Below, one piece after another: positions 26,457 to 35,147 of a stretch of 64,000 nt of DNA. Position 1 is the stretch's first letter; every line of letters begins with the position of its first letter. A model generated the notes under the pieces. It saw only the letters and a program-made list of their open reading frames with translations. It searched no databases and was not told the DNA's origin. The stretch comes from Citreicoccus inhibens (GTDB lineage Bacteria; Myxococcota; Myxococcia; Myxococcales; Myxococcaceae), in contig NZ_JAHNZT010000006.1 in assembly GCF_019039035.1 (NCBI RefSeq), forward strand, positions 248,001 through 312,000, given 5' to 3'. Position numbers and translations under genes: made by a program.

Positions 26457-27341
26457 CTACTTCAGCAACCCCAGCTGCGTGAGCGCGGCCTTCATCAGCG
26501 GCACCTGCGACTCGGACAGCGGCACCAGCGGCAGGCGCACCTCGGGGCCAAAGAGGCCCATCAGGTGCAGCGCCCACTTCACGGGGATGGGGTTGGACTC
26601 GGCGAACAGGCGCCGGTGCAGCTCGTTGAGCCGCACCTGGAGGTCGAGCGCGCGGGTCATGTCGCCACCGCGCGCCGCGGCGACGAGGTCCGCCATCATG
26701 CGGGGCGCCACGTTGGAGGACACCGAGATGACGCCCTTGCCGCCGCACGCCATCGTGGGCAGCACGGTGAAGTCGTCACCGGACAGGACGATGAGCCGCT
26801 CGCCGCACTTCTCGCGCAGCTCCAGCGCGCGCCACGGGTTGCCCGTGGCCTCCTTGATGGCGACGACCTCGGGGAGGTCGCACAGCCGCCGCATCGTCTC
26901 TGGCAGGAGGTCCACGCCCGTGCGGCCCGGGACGTTGTACGCCACGATGGGGAAGCCCGGGTGCGCCCTGGCCACCGCGCGGTAGTGCTCCACCAGGCCC
27001 GCCTGCGTGGGCTTGTTGTAGTAGGGCGTGACGATGAGCGAGGCGTCCGCGCCCACGTCGCGCGCGCGGCCCACGGACTCGATGGTCTCCGCGGTGCTGT
27101 TGCTGCCCGCCCCGGCAATCACCGTGGCGCGCCCCTTCGCCTCCTCCACCACCACCGCCACGGCGCGGGCGCGCTCGTCCGCGCTCATCGTCGCCGCTTC
27201 GCCGGTGGTGCCCATGGGGATGAGGCCCGCCGTGCCACCTTCAATCTGGTAGCGAACGAGTGCGCGATAAGCCGCCTCGTCCAGCGCCCCATCCTTGAAC
27301 GGGGTGGCCAGCGCCGTCATGGAGCCTTCGAAGGTCTTCAT
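26457..27341 (-). CDS. dapA: 4-hydroxy-tetrahydrodipicolinate synthase
   Basis: Condenses pyruvate with aspartate semialdehyde, the first step of the DAP pathway. The 294-residue TIM barrel shows MGTTGEAATMSADERARAV, VTPYYNKPTQAGLVEHYRA, YNVPGRTGVDLLPETM (catalytic Tyr) and VVAIKEATGN (Schiff-base Lys). The ATG at 27341 is right for the family; the longer frame is unrelated. It lies 16 bp after lysA and 18 bp before dapB. Confidence 0.97.
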   Translation of the reverse strand: MKTFEGSMTALATPFKDGALDEAAYRALVRYQIEGGTAGLIPMGTTGEAATMSADERARAVAVVVEEAKGRATVIAGAGSNSTAETIESVGRARDVGADASLIVTPYYNKPTQAGLVEHYRAVARAHPGFPIVAYNVPGRTGVDLLPETMRRLCDLPEVVAIKEATGNPWRALELREKCGERLIVLSGDDFTVLPTMACGGKGVISVSSNVAPRMMADLVAAARGGDMTRALDLQVRLNELHRRLFAESNPIPVKWALHLMGLFGPEVRLPLVPLSESQVPLMKAALTQLGLLK

Positions 27342-27357
27342 GCCGGCGCTTATACGT

Positions 27358-28599
27358 TCAGGCCCGCTCGCCGCGCCAGAGATCCTCGACGCGCTCCCGC
27401 TCCCGGATGACACGCCAGGCGGCCTTGTCCACGAGCACCTCCGCGGGACGCGGACGCGAGTTGTAGTTCGAGGCCATGCTCATCCCGTAAGCCCCGGCAC
27501 TCATGAAGGCGAACAGCTCGCCTGCCCGGGGAAGGAGCAGCGGACGGGCGCGGGCCAGCACGTCGGTGGACTCGCACACTGGCCCCACCACGTCCACCTC
27601 CACCGCCTTGCCTCGGCGGCGCACGAGCGGCTGGAGCGCGTGGTGCGCCTCGTACAGCGCGGGGCGGAGCAGGTCGTTCATGCCCGCGTCCACCACGACG
27701 AAGGTGCGCTCCGGCGTCTGCTTCCGGTACAGCACGCGGGTGAGCAGCACGCCCGCGTTGCCCACCAACGAGCGGCCCGGCTCCAGGATGAGCGTGGCGC
27801 CGGTGGCGCGCGTCGCGTCCAGCACCGTGCGTGCGTACTCCGCGGGCGACGGCGGCGTCTCGTCCGCGTAGGTGATGCCCAGGCCGCCGCCCACGTCCAG
27901 GTACTCCAGCGCGTGGCCGCGGGCCTGGAGCGCGAGGTACAGCTGGGCCACCTTGGACAGCGCCGCTCGCAGCGGCGCGGTGGCGGTGAGCTGCGAGCCG
28001 ATGTGGCAGTCCAGCCCCAGCGCGCGCACGCCCTTCATCTTCTTCGCGCGGGTGTAGAGCGCGAGCGCCTCCTCGAACGGCACGCCGAACTTGGAGGTCT
28101 TCAACCCCGTGGAGATGTAGCGGTGCGTGCGCGCATCCACGTCCGGGTTCACGCGCAGCGCGAACGGCGCGGGGCGGCCCGCGCTCCGACCCACCGCGTC
28201 CAGCGCCTCCAGCTCCTCGGCGCTCTCCACGTTGAACAGCAGCAGGCCCGCGTCCAGCGCCTGCGCCATCTCGTCCGGCGTCTTGCCCACGCCGGCGAAC
28301 ACCGTCTTGCGCGGGTCTCCTCCGGCGTGCCGCACCCGCGCCAGCTCGCCGCCCGACACGATGTCGAAGCCGCTGCCCAGCTGGGAGAACAGCCGGAGGA
28401 TGGCCACGTTCGAGTTGGCCTTCACCGAGTAGCACACGAGGTGCGGCTGCCCTGCGAAGGCCTCGGTCACCTGCTGGAAGCGGCGGGTGAGCGCCGCGCC
28501 CGAATAGACATACGTGGGCGTGCCCACCGCGTCCGCGATGGCCGGCAGGGGCACGGCCTCCGCGTGCAGGACGCCCTTCTGATAGTCGAAGTCGCTCAC
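27358..28599 (-). CDS. lysA: Diaminopimelate decarboxylase
   Basis: PLP-dependent last step of lysine synthesis. The 413-residue protein begins VSDFDYQKGVLHAEAVPLP. It shows VCYSVKANSNVAILRL (PLP Lys), HIGSQLTATAP, LDVGGGLGITY, LEPGRSLVGNAGV, VGPVCESTDVLA and SAGAYGMSMASNYNSRPRP. The start is a GTG at 28599 that overlaps the lptM stop (gtga), so the two are coupled. The lptM-lysA order parallels the lptM(yifL)-dapF neighbourhood of E. coli. Confidence 0.97.
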   Translation of the reverse strand: MSDFDYQKGVLHAEAVPLPAIADAVGTPTYVYSGAALTRRFQQVTEAFAGQPHLVCYSVKANSNVAILRLFSQLGSGFDIVSGGELARVRHAGGDPRKTVFAGVGKTPDEMAQALDAGLLLFNVESAEELEALDAVGRSAGRPAPFALRVNPDVDARTHRYISTGLKTSKFGVPFEEALALYTRAKKMKGVRALGLDCHIGSQLTATAPLRAALSKVAQLYLALQARGHALEYLDVGGGLGITYADETPPSPAEYARTVLDATRATGATLILEPGRSLVGNAGVLLTRVLYRKQTPERTFVVVDAGMNDLLRPALYEAHHALQPLVRRRGKAVEVDVVGPVCESTDVLARARPLLLPRAGELFAFMSAGAYGMSMASNYNSRPRPAEVLVDKAAWRVIRERERVEDLWRGERA

Positions 28600-28799
28600 G
28601 GGGGAATCCCGCCGTCCGACTGAGCCGGGACGGTGGGGCCCACTGGGGCGACCGCGCCGCGCGCGGGGTCCGTGGGCGGCGCCGTCTCCGTGACGGGAGG
28701 TGGACGCGGCGGGCGCGGGTTGCCCTTGATGCCGCACGCGGAGAGCCCCACCAGCAGGCTCCCCGCCACGCACGACCGCCAGAGCACGGAGCGCATCAC
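28596..28799 (-). CDS. lptM: LptM-like small lipoprotein
   Basis: A 67-residue lipoprotein. The signal peptide ends LLVGLSAC with lipidated Cys22, and CGIKGNPRPP follows, the CGxKGxL/P pattern that defines the LptM (YifL) family. In E. coli LptM stabilises the LptD outer-membrane translocon for lipopolysaccharide. The remaining 40 residues are a Pro/Thr-rich tail. It starts directly after the barrel-protein stop codon at 28800 and overlaps lysA by 4 bp. Identification rests on the short N-terminal motif and synteny; the tail is not conserved. Confidence 0.82.
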   Translation of the reverse strand: MMRSVLWRSCVAGSLLVGLSACGIKGNPRPPRPPPVTETAPPTDPARGAVAPVGPTVPAQSDGGIPP

Positions 28800-30647
28800 T
28801 CAGTACTTGATGGCCAGCATGCCGCGGATGCTCTGCGGCGTGCGCAGGTCCTGGCTCAGACCCTGCTGGATGAACATGGCGTCCTTGAGGCCGCCCATGG
28901 GGAAGAGGATGCCGTAGGAGATGCCCGCCACGAAGCCGTCCTCGGTCTCGTAGCGCGCGCCCACGTCCACCTCCAGGCCCAGCGCGTGGTTGACCGCCGA
29001 CGGCGTGGACTCCGCGTAGAACGCCTGCGAGTAGATGACGCTCCCGAACACGTCGAAGCCCTCAGCCACCGAGTAGCGCAGGCTGGGCTTCACGTAGAAG
29101 GCATCCGTCACCCCGCCGATCAGCTCGCGCCAGAGGATCATGTCCACGCGGTAGTCGCGGTTGAACCGGAAGTTGCGGATGGCGTTGTCGCAGTGGTCCG
29201 GGGTGGTGCAGCCGTACTGCGGCCCCTCGATGTCACCCGCGGCCGTGGTACCATTGGCGCCCGTGCCAGCGCGGCCCGGGTAGTTGCCCATGCCGTAGGC
29301 CTTGTCGCCCGAGGCGAAGCCCAGCTCCAGCCCCAGGTGGAGCTGACGGCTCTTGGTCAGGTGCACCTCGCCCTGCGCCACGCCACCGAACTGCGCGATG
29401 CGCAGCGGCTGGTTGTTCTGCGAAATGGTCGCATTGGCGGCGCTCTGGGCGCTGTTGCCAATCTTGCCCAGCACCGCGGCGAACTCGAACTCCAGGCGGA
29501 AGTTCTGCTCCTCGTACTTCAGCCAGAGGTCCGGCGTGTAGACGTGCGCGTCGCGCTGGACGAAGTCCGTGCTGTTGGGGTTGCCCGTGGTCTCGTAGCC
29601 CGTGGCCGCCCACGCCTGCGTGCGGTAGGTGAAGTACAGGCCGTAGTTGAGCACGCCCTGGTTGTTCTCCAGCTTCGCGCGCGCCTGCTGATCCGTGTCG
29701 CGGCGGGCGATGGCCAGCACCAGGCTGTGGCTGTCATCCGACTGGGTGAGGTCCACCGGCTCGCCCATGCTGTTCTTCAGCTCGGACGTGGGGCCCTCCG
29801 AGTTGAAGTCCAGCATCGGCGTGATGTACCAACCCGCGAACGGCTCGGTGACGAACTGGATGCGGTCCACCGTGTCGCCGAAGTCGCAGTCCAGGCAGTT
29901 GCCGTCGTTGCGCAGCATGCCCAGGCCCCAGTGGCTGCCCATGCGACCGAAGCGCAGGATGCCCACCGGCGTGGACACCTCGCCGTAGGCGCGGCGCACG
30001 ACGATGGAGTCCTTCAGCGCGTTGATGCCGGCGCTCGGCGGGCTCTGGCTGTCGGAGAACAGCGAGAAGGTGTTGCGGCCGTCCGCGGACATGAACGAGT
30101 CCGGCGTGGAGCCCAGCACCAGGTTGTCCAGGGCGTCCACCTGGAGCTTCACGCGCACGTCCTCGGAGACGTTGACGGTGGGCTCCATGCGCACGCGCAT
30201 GTCCGCGCCCGCCTGCGTCTTCTCGTTCGCGCTGCGCGGCGAGCGGGGGAAGATTTCCAGACCGTTGGGCTGGCCGGGGGCGCGCACCGGCTTGCCCAGG
30301 TTGAACTTGTAGAAGAGGACGGGCCGCACGCGCAGGTAGCCGTCCAGGTTGAGCATCTCGAGCTTGCGCTTCTCCTCGGTCCACTCCTCCTGCCAGCCGG
30401 AGGACACGGACTGGGTCGCGGCCTGGGCGCGGATCTCCTCGCGCAGCTCCTTCTTGGCCGCGTCCAGCTTCTGCTCCAACTCCTCGCGGCTGGGCGTGTC
30501 CTCAGCCGGGGTGGCCGCCGCCGCGGGCGAAGAGGGCGCGGGCGCCGAAGTGGGCGCGGGCGTGGACGTGCCGCCTTCGGGCACCGGCGTCTGCGCGGTG
30601 GCCGTGGACGAGGCGACGAGCAGCGCCGCCAGCAGGGCGTGAGACAT
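28800..30647 (-). CDS. Outer-membrane beta-barrel protein, probably the Myxococcales TIGR04551 type
   Basis: A 615-residue exported protein with a signal peptide (MSHALLAALLVASSTATAQ). A Pro/Ala/Ser linker and a short coiled coil (REELEQKLDAAKKELREEI, about residues 52-75) come next. About 500 residues of alternating strands with aromatic ends follow (for example SLVLAIARRD, LEFEFAAVLG, YVKPSLRYSVAEGF), closing with GMLAIKY, a barrel-type C-terminus. The layout resembles alginate-export or porin-like barrels. I believe it belongs to TIGR04551, a family restricted to myxobacteria, from memory. It is first in the lptM-lysA-dapA operon. ATG 30647 is preferred over TTG 30653. Confidence 0.8.
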   Translation of the reverse strand: MSHALLAALLVASSTATAQTPVPEGGTSTPAPTSAPAPSSPAAAATPAEDTPSREELEQKLDAAKKELREEIRAQAATQSVSSGWQEEWTEEKRKLEMLNLDGYLRVRPVLFYKFNLGKPVRAPGQPNGLEIFPRSPRSANEKTQAGADMRVRMEPTVNVSEDVRVKLQVDALDNLVLGSTPDSFMSADGRNTFSLFSDSQSPPSAGINALKDSIVVRRAYGEVSTPVGILRFGRMGSHWGLGMLRNDGNCLDCDFGDTVDRIQFVTEPFAGWYITPMLDFNSEGPTSELKNSMGEPVDLTQSDDSHSLVLAIARRDTDQQARAKLENNQGVLNYGLYFTYRTQAWAATGYETTGNPNSTDFVQRDAHVYTPDLWLKYEEQNFRLEFEFAAVLGKIGNSAQSAANATISQNNQPLRIAQFGGVAQGEVHLTKSRQLHLGLELGFASGDKAYGMGNYPGRAGTGANGTTAAGDIEGPQYGCTTPDHCDNAIRNFRFNRDYRVDMILWRELIGGVTDAFYVKPSLRYSVAEGFDVFGSVIYSQAFYAESTPSAVNHALGLEVDVGARYETEDGFVAGISYGILFPMGGLKDAMFIQQGLSQDLRTPQSIRGMLAIKY

Positions 30648-30781
30648 GGGCAACAGGCTCCGGGGGCCGCTCGGCGCGGCCGACTGTAAAGGGCGGGCGA
30701 TTCAAGCCATGGGCCATGGGGGTGTCAACGCTTACCGGCCCGAGGTTTCGCGCCGTCAACGCCTTCACCCCCCGGGTCATT

Positions 30782-31588
30782 TCAATCCAAGGGCTGACAA
30801 TGGGGACAAAAATGGGTGGTGCGACCGCCCTGAGTGAAGGCGCGCACCGTCGTTCCGCACTTCGCGCAGGGCTGTCCCGCGCGCCCGTAGATCTGGAAGA
30901 GGTTGACGGCGCCATCCTCCAGATAGGCGGGCTCCTCCCCTTCCTGCTCCTTCAGCCCGAAGTCGATGCTGGCGTGGACGGCGCGGGCCAGGCGACGCCA
31001 GTCCTCGGGCGTGAGCGACTCGGCCTTGCGCGCGGGGTGCAGGCCCGCGCGGAAGAGCGCCTCGGCGGCGTGGATGTTTCCCAGGCCGGCCACGCGGGAC
31101 TGGTCCATCAGCGCCACCTTGAGGTCCATGCGCGTGCTTCCCACCGCGTCCCGGAGCTGCGCGGCCGTGAGCCCTTCTGACAAGGGGTCTCGGCCCAGCG
31201 CCATGACGGGCTCCAATGACCACAGCTCCTTCGCGGGCACGGGCTCCATGCGCCCCAACAGGCGTGGATCCGCGAAGTGCAACACGGTGGCGTCATCCAG
31301 ATGGAAGCGCGCGCGGCTGTGCCGCTCGGCATGGCCCTCGGGCCGGCGCACGAAGCGCCCCGTCATGCCCAGGTGGGCCATGAGCCCGCGTCCCTGCTCG
31401 AACGTGAACAGCAGGTACTTGCCCTTGCGCTCCAGGGACTCCACCCGCCCGGTCAGGCGCGCGAAGCGGGAGCGCTCGGCGCCGCGGAAGACGCGGGAGT
31501 CGTCCGCCTCGGCGCGCACGACGCGGCGCCCGTCGAACCAACGCACCAGGTTCCTTCGCGCGATCTCCACTTCGGGCAGCTCGGGCAT
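30782..31588 (-). CDS. mutM: Formamidopyrimidine-DNA glycosylase
   Basis: Excises 8-oxoguanine and formamidopyrimidines. The 268 residues begin MPELPEVEIARRNLVRW, with the catalytic Pro2/Glu3. LMAHLGMTGRF, the helix-two-turn-helix region with MDQSRVAGLGNIHAAEALF, and a zinc finger at the C-terminus (CAKCGTT, then FCPHCQ) complete the family pattern. The start is fixed by the required N-terminal proline. It is divergent from the superoxide dismutase gene (157 bp between starts); both respond to oxidative damage, so co-regulation is plausible. Confidence 0.95.
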   Translation of the reverse strand: MPELPEVEIARRNLVRWFDGRRVVRAEADDSRVFRGAERSRFARLTGRVESLERKGKYLLFTFEQGRGLMAHLGMTGRFVRRPEGHAERHSRARFHLDDATVLHFADPRLLGRMEPVPAKELWSLEPVMALGRDPLSEGLTAAQLRDAVGSTRMDLKVALMDQSRVAGLGNIHAAEALFRAGLHPARKAESLTPEDWRRLARAVHASIDFGLKEQEGEEPAYLEDGAVNLFQIYGRAGQPCAKCGTTVRAFTQGGRTTHFCPHCQPLD

Positions 31589-31745
31589 CGTGGCGGGCAC
31601 ATACCACCGCGCACACGCCCGGCGCAGCGACTGTCGCCGCGTGTTCGGCCGAGCACACCGCGACGCGCGGCCGAGCGCCGGGGGGACGGGCCTCCTGTAT
31701 GAAGGAACGTCCAGTGCTCGTCCGTCCCTCGCGCCGGGAGGCCGC

Positions 31746-32372
31746 ATGCCCGTTCCGCTTCCGCAGAAGAAGTACGCCCCCCAGCACTACCCTCACCTCA
31801 AGGGGCTCCACGGCATCAGCGACGCGGTCTTGGAGGTGCACTTCAAGCTGTACGAGGGCTACGTCAACCGGACCAACAAGCTCACGGAGCTCTTGTCGGG
31901 GCTCCAGGCCCGAGGCGAGGCCGCGGGCTCCAACCCCACCTATGCCGAGCTGACCCGCCGCCTGGGCTTCGAGTACAACGGCATGGTCCTGCACGAGTAC
32001 TACTTCGGCAACCTCAAGCCGGGGGGCGCGACGACGCCCGTGCCGGACGTGCTGACCCGAGCGCTCACCGAGAGCTTCGGCTCGTTCGAGAACTGGCTGA
32101 CGGACTTTCGCGCCGTGGCCACCATGCCGGGCATCGGCTGGGCCGTGACGTTCCAGGACCCACGCACCCGGTGGCTGTCCAACCACTGGGTCACCCTGCA
32201 CGAGACGAACAACATCGCGGGCTTCCGCCCCATCCTCGTGATGGATGCGTGGGAGCATGCCTTCGTGCCGGACTACAAGGCCACCGAGCGCGCCCGCTAC
32301 GTGGACGCCTACTTCCAGAACATCGACTACGCAGCCTGCGCCTCCCGGCTGGCCGAGCCGCGCGGGGCGTGA
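31746..32372 (+). CDS. Fe/Mn-type superoxide dismutase with altered N-terminal active-site loop
   Basis: A 208-residue superoxide dismutase. Metal ligands appear as His32 (VLEVHFKLYEGYV), the second-ligand helix MVLHEYYFGNL, and DAWEHAFVPDY with the Asp and last His. In ordinary enzymes the first ligand is followed by a KHHxxYV segment, whose His is part of the proton-delivery gateway. Here the segment is one residue shorter and reads HFKLYEGYV, lacking both histidines. The family is clear but the metal preference is not. It has no signal peptide, so it is cytoplasmic. It is divergent from mutM. Confidence 0.9.
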   Translation: MPVPLPQKKYAPQHYPHLKGLHGISDAVLEVHFKLYEGYVNRTNKLTELLSGLQARGEAAGSNPTYAELTRRLGFEYNGMVLHEYYFGNLKPGGATTPVPDVLTRALTESFGSFENWLTDFRAVATMPGIGWAVTFQDPRTRWLSNHWVTLHETNNIAGFRPILVMDAWEHAFVPDYKATERARYVDAYFQNIDYAACASRLAEPRGA

Positions 32373-32465
32373 GCCACGGGGCACTTGCCCAGGCGCCGGG
32401 CGCTGACTACGAGGCGAACGCACGTCGTCGCCGTTCGCCAGTCCACGCAAAGGAGCCACTCGGCC

Positions 32466-33290
32466 ATGCAGCGCATCATCCACGTGATTGTGGGCCTCAC
32501 CCTCGTCTCGAGCCTGACCTCGGGTTGCACCAAGCAGCGCATCGGCGCGGAGAAGGCCATCGCCAGCGTCGTCGTGACGCCGCAGCAGGAGGAGCAGATC
32601 GGCCTGCAGGTGAAGCAGGAGCTGGAGCAGAAGGAGAAGATCCAATACGTGCAGGACCCGGCGGTGGTCGAGTACGTGCGGCAGATCTCCGCGCCCATCC
32701 TCGCGCAGGCCAGCAAGGAGCGCCCGGACGTCAAGTGGCGGGTCAACGTCATCAATGACCCGAAGACGGTCAACGCCTTCGCCACGCCGGGCGGCTACCT
32801 CTACGTGTACACGGGCCTGCTGCTCGCGGCGGACACCGAGGCGGAGCTGGCCGGCGTGATGGCGCACGAGGCGGGCCACGTGGTGGCGCGCCACTCGGCT
32901 CGCGCCATGGTGGGCCAGTACGGATTGCAGGCCATCAGCCAGATGGCGCTGGGCAACAACCCGGGCGCCGCCGCGCAGATCGCCTCGCAGCTCGTCACCG
33001 GCGGCACGATGCTCGCGCACGGCCGCAGCGAGGAGTCCGAGGCGGACACCTACGGCGCGCGCTACGCGTCCGGCGCGGGTTATGACCCGCACGGGCTCAT
33101 CACCTTCTTCCAGAAGCTCCAGGCCGAGCAGGGCAAGACGCCCGCGGTGATGAAGTGGCTGAGCACCCACCCGACGAATGAGCAGCGCATCGCGGACCTG
33201 AACAAGTACATCGCGCAGAACCGGCTGACCGGCTCCAACAACAGCCCGGGCCAGCTGCCCGCCATCAAGAAGAAGCTGGGCGGCAAGTAG
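32466..33290 (+). CDS. M48-family metalloprotease lipoprotein
   Basis: A 274-residue zinc protease, probably an envelope quality-control enzyme like LoiP/BepA. The signal peptide ends SSLTSGC, giving a lipidated Cys. The catalytic domain has NAFATPGGYLYVYTGLL, the zinc motif MAHEAGHVVARHS (HExxH, near residue 138) and the third ligand in EESEADTYGARY. A C-terminal STHPTNEQRI block, typical of the family, follows. A strong aaaggag site lies 11-17 bases before the ATG at 32466. It ends at a hairpin shared with mtnP. Confidence 0.94.
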   Translation: MQRIIHVIVGLTLVSSLTSGCTKQRIGAEKAIASVVVTPQQEEQIGLQVKQELEQKEKIQYVQDPAVVEYVRQISAPILAQASKERPDVKWRVNVINDPKTVNAFATPGGYLYVYTGLLLAADTEAELAGVMAHEAGHVVARHSARAMVGQYGLQAISQMALGNNPGAAAQIASQLVTGGTMLAHGRSEESEADTYGARYASGAGYDPHGLITFFQKLQAEQGKTPAVMKWLSTHPTNEQRIADLNKYIAQNRLTGSNNSPGQLPAIKKKLGGK

Positions 33291-33291
33291 T

Positions 33292-33317
33292 CCGCGCCGG
33301 CTCGGGCGCCGTCGCGG
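33292..33317. terminator. Hairpin terminator between convergent M48 protease and mtnP genes
   Basis: ccgcgccggc (33292-33301) pairs with gcgccgtcgcgg-type arm ending at 33317, giving 9 of 10 base pairs around a 6-nt loop. It occupies exactly the 27 bases between the two stop codons, which suggests bidirectional use. No long T-tract is seen, as is common in GC-rich genomes. Confidence 0.6.
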
Positions 33318-34208
33318 CTAGACGACGCCCGCGGGCAGGTAGCGCCCCAGGAGCGGACGCAGCCGGGTGCGCACCTCATCCGGGATGCGGCCCCGGTCGG
33401 TGGAGATGGCCTGGGCGAGCGCCGAGTCGCAGCGGCAGGACGCGCGCGACTCGGCGACGCGGGGCAGCGCGCGGCGGATGAGCGCGGCGCCTCGCGCGGT
33501 GACGGCCTGGAGGCGCTCCGAGCCTTGCGTGCTCCACGCCTCGGGCTCCGCGTCCTCGGAGCGCGGGTACCACGCGTCGTATTCCGTGGGCAGCGCGACG
33601 AGCGCGTAGTGCAGCTCCGCCTCGCGCGCCAACCGGGCCTCGGGCATGGCCGTCATGCCCACCACGTCCGCGCCCCACGTCCGGTACAGGTGGCTCTCCG
33701 CGCGCGTGCTGAGCGTGGGGCCCTCGATGCAGATGTACGTGCCCGACGGGTGCACCAGCGTCTCCGCGGCGGGCGCGGCCTGCGCGAGCAACCGCCGCAG
33801 CGTGCCGCAGAACGGTGAGCCCATCTCCACGTGCACCGCCACGTCGTCATAGAACGTGCAGGGGCGGCGATACGTCCGGTCCAACACCTGATCCGGCAGC
33901 ACCAGATGCTGCGGCTCCACCTGCTCGCGCAGGCTGCCCACCGAGCCCGCGGCCAGCACGTGGGTGACGCCCAGCAACTTCAGCGCGAAGAGGTTGGCGC
34001 GGTAGGGCGAGCGCGTGGCGTTGTAGACGTGCCCGGTGCCATGTCGGGACACGTAGGCGATGGGCACGCCGTCCAACTCGGTGGTGAGGATGGGCGCGGC
34101 ATGGGGACCGAACGGCGTCTCCAGGACATGGGACTCGCCCCGACCCGCGACGCCGAGCGCCTGGGCGAGGCCGTAGCCCCCGATGATGCCCACCTTGACC
34201 GCCGCCAT
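33318..34208 (-). CDS. mtnP: S-methyl-5'-thioadenosine phosphorylase
   Basis: Phosphorolytically cleaves methylthioadenosine, a by-product of polyamine and S-adenosylmethionine metabolism, in methionine salvage. The 296 residues contain VGIIGGYGLAQALG, YVSRHGTGHVYNATRSPYRAN, SVGSLREQ, GTYICIEGPTLSTRAES and VVGMTAMPEARLAREAELHYA. The TxMPE block suits MTA phosphorylase over purine nucleoside phosphorylase. The ATG at 34208 has an excellent gagaggagg site. The C-terminus is about 20 residues longer than common. Confidence 0.9.
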   Translation of the reverse strand: MAAVKVGIIGGYGLAQALGVAGRGESHVLETPFGPHAAPILTTELDGVPIAYVSRHGTGHVYNATRSPYRANLFALKLLGVTHVLAAGSVGSLREQVEPQHLVLPDQVLDRTYRRPCTFYDDVAVHVEMGSPFCGTLRRLLAQAAPAAETLVHPSGTYICIEGPTLSTRAESHLYRTWGADVVGMTAMPEARLAREAELHYALVALPTEYDAWYPRSEDAEPEAWSTQGSERLQAVTARGAALIRRALPRVAESRASCRCDSALAQAISTDRGRIPDEVRTRLRPLLGRYLPAGVV

Positions 34209-34301
34209 GTGCCTCCTCTCGCCCGAACGGACGTGAGCCGCGACGATATCGCGGGCTCCTGGAGCCGACAGCGAAGAAGGCTGGTAACTTTCACATTTGC
34301 C

Positions 34302-35147
34302 ATGCGCGCCCTTCCGTCCGTCCTCGTGCTCACGTTCACCGTCTGCGCCGCTGCCCACGCGGCGGGCGCCGTCCCCACTGGCTGTCAGGAGGACTACGGA
34401 AGCTGCAAGGAGGACTGCACCATCGAGTACGGCGGGCACTCGCGGACCATCGGAAAGCTGACCCACTGTCTCCAGCAGTGCCAGGAATCCATGGACCTGT
34501 GCGGCGCGCGCCACTCGTCCTTGAAGGAGATGCGCGACCTGGGCCTCCCCGAGGGCGCACGCGACTCGGACGCGACGCTGAAGCGGCAGGCGGTCCACAA
34601 GGGCTCCACCCTGAAGGAGAAGGACAAGGCGCGCGAGGACGACCCGTTCGGCGACTCGGAACCCGCAGCGCCCCGCTCGCGGCGCGCCCAGGAGGAGACC
34701 TTCGACGACCCGCCGCCTCCGCCCAAGGTCGAGCGCCAGGGCTACCGCACCGCCGCGCCCGGACAGAAGTTCGAGGCCCCCGAGCAGCCGCCCGCGCCCG
34801 AGAATCCGCCTCCCGCCGCGCCCGCGCGTCAGGGCGTCTATCGCGCCGCGGACTCGGAGCCCGCCCCCAAGCCCGCGCCCTCGCCGTCTCCTGCGACAGC
34901 CCCGGAGCCGGAAGAGGAGGCCCCGCGTCCGGCGCGAGCGGAGACCCGCCCGCCGCCCTCCCCTCCCCCCGCGCCCTCCGTCGCGCGCACCGCCGCGCCA
35001 GCCCCGGTCGAGCACGACACCGCGAGCGACGAGGAGCCGCCGCCTCCGCCGCGCCCCGTGGCCAAGAAGCCGGAGCCCGCGCCAACGCGCCCGGTGCCTC
35101 CGCCCGAGCCCAAGCACGACATCTCCGATTGGGATCCGGGCGACTGA
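34302..35147 (+). CDS. Secreted protein with Cys-rich head and Pro-rich tail, unknown function
   Basis: A 281-residue exported protein with a signal peptide of about 20 residues (VLVLTFTVCAAAHA). Residues about 27-68 carry six cysteines (GCQEDYGSCKEDC, later CLQQCQESMDLC), likely three disulfides in a small helical hairpin. The remainder is a disordered Pro/Ala/Glu-rich tail ending KHDISDWDPGD, broken by a conserved-looking acidic EDDPFGDSE and by Pro runs. Such tails often cross or bind peptidoglycan, but nothing here proves it. I do not recognise the family. It is divergent from mtnP with 93 bp between starts. Confidence 0.78.
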   Translation: MRALPSVLVLTFTVCAAAHAAGAVPTGCQEDYGSCKEDCTIEYGGHSRTIGKLTHCLQQCQESMDLCGARHSSLKEMRDLGLPEGARDSDATLKRQAVHKGSTLKEKDKAREDDPFGDSEPAAPRSRRAQEETFDDPPPPPKVERQGYRTAAPGQKFEAPEQPPAPENPPPAAPARQGVYRAADSEPAPKPAPSPSPATAPEPEEEAPRPARAETRPPPSPPPAPSVARTAAPAPVEHDTASDEEPPPPPRPVAKKPEPAPTRPVPPPEPKHDISDWDPGD

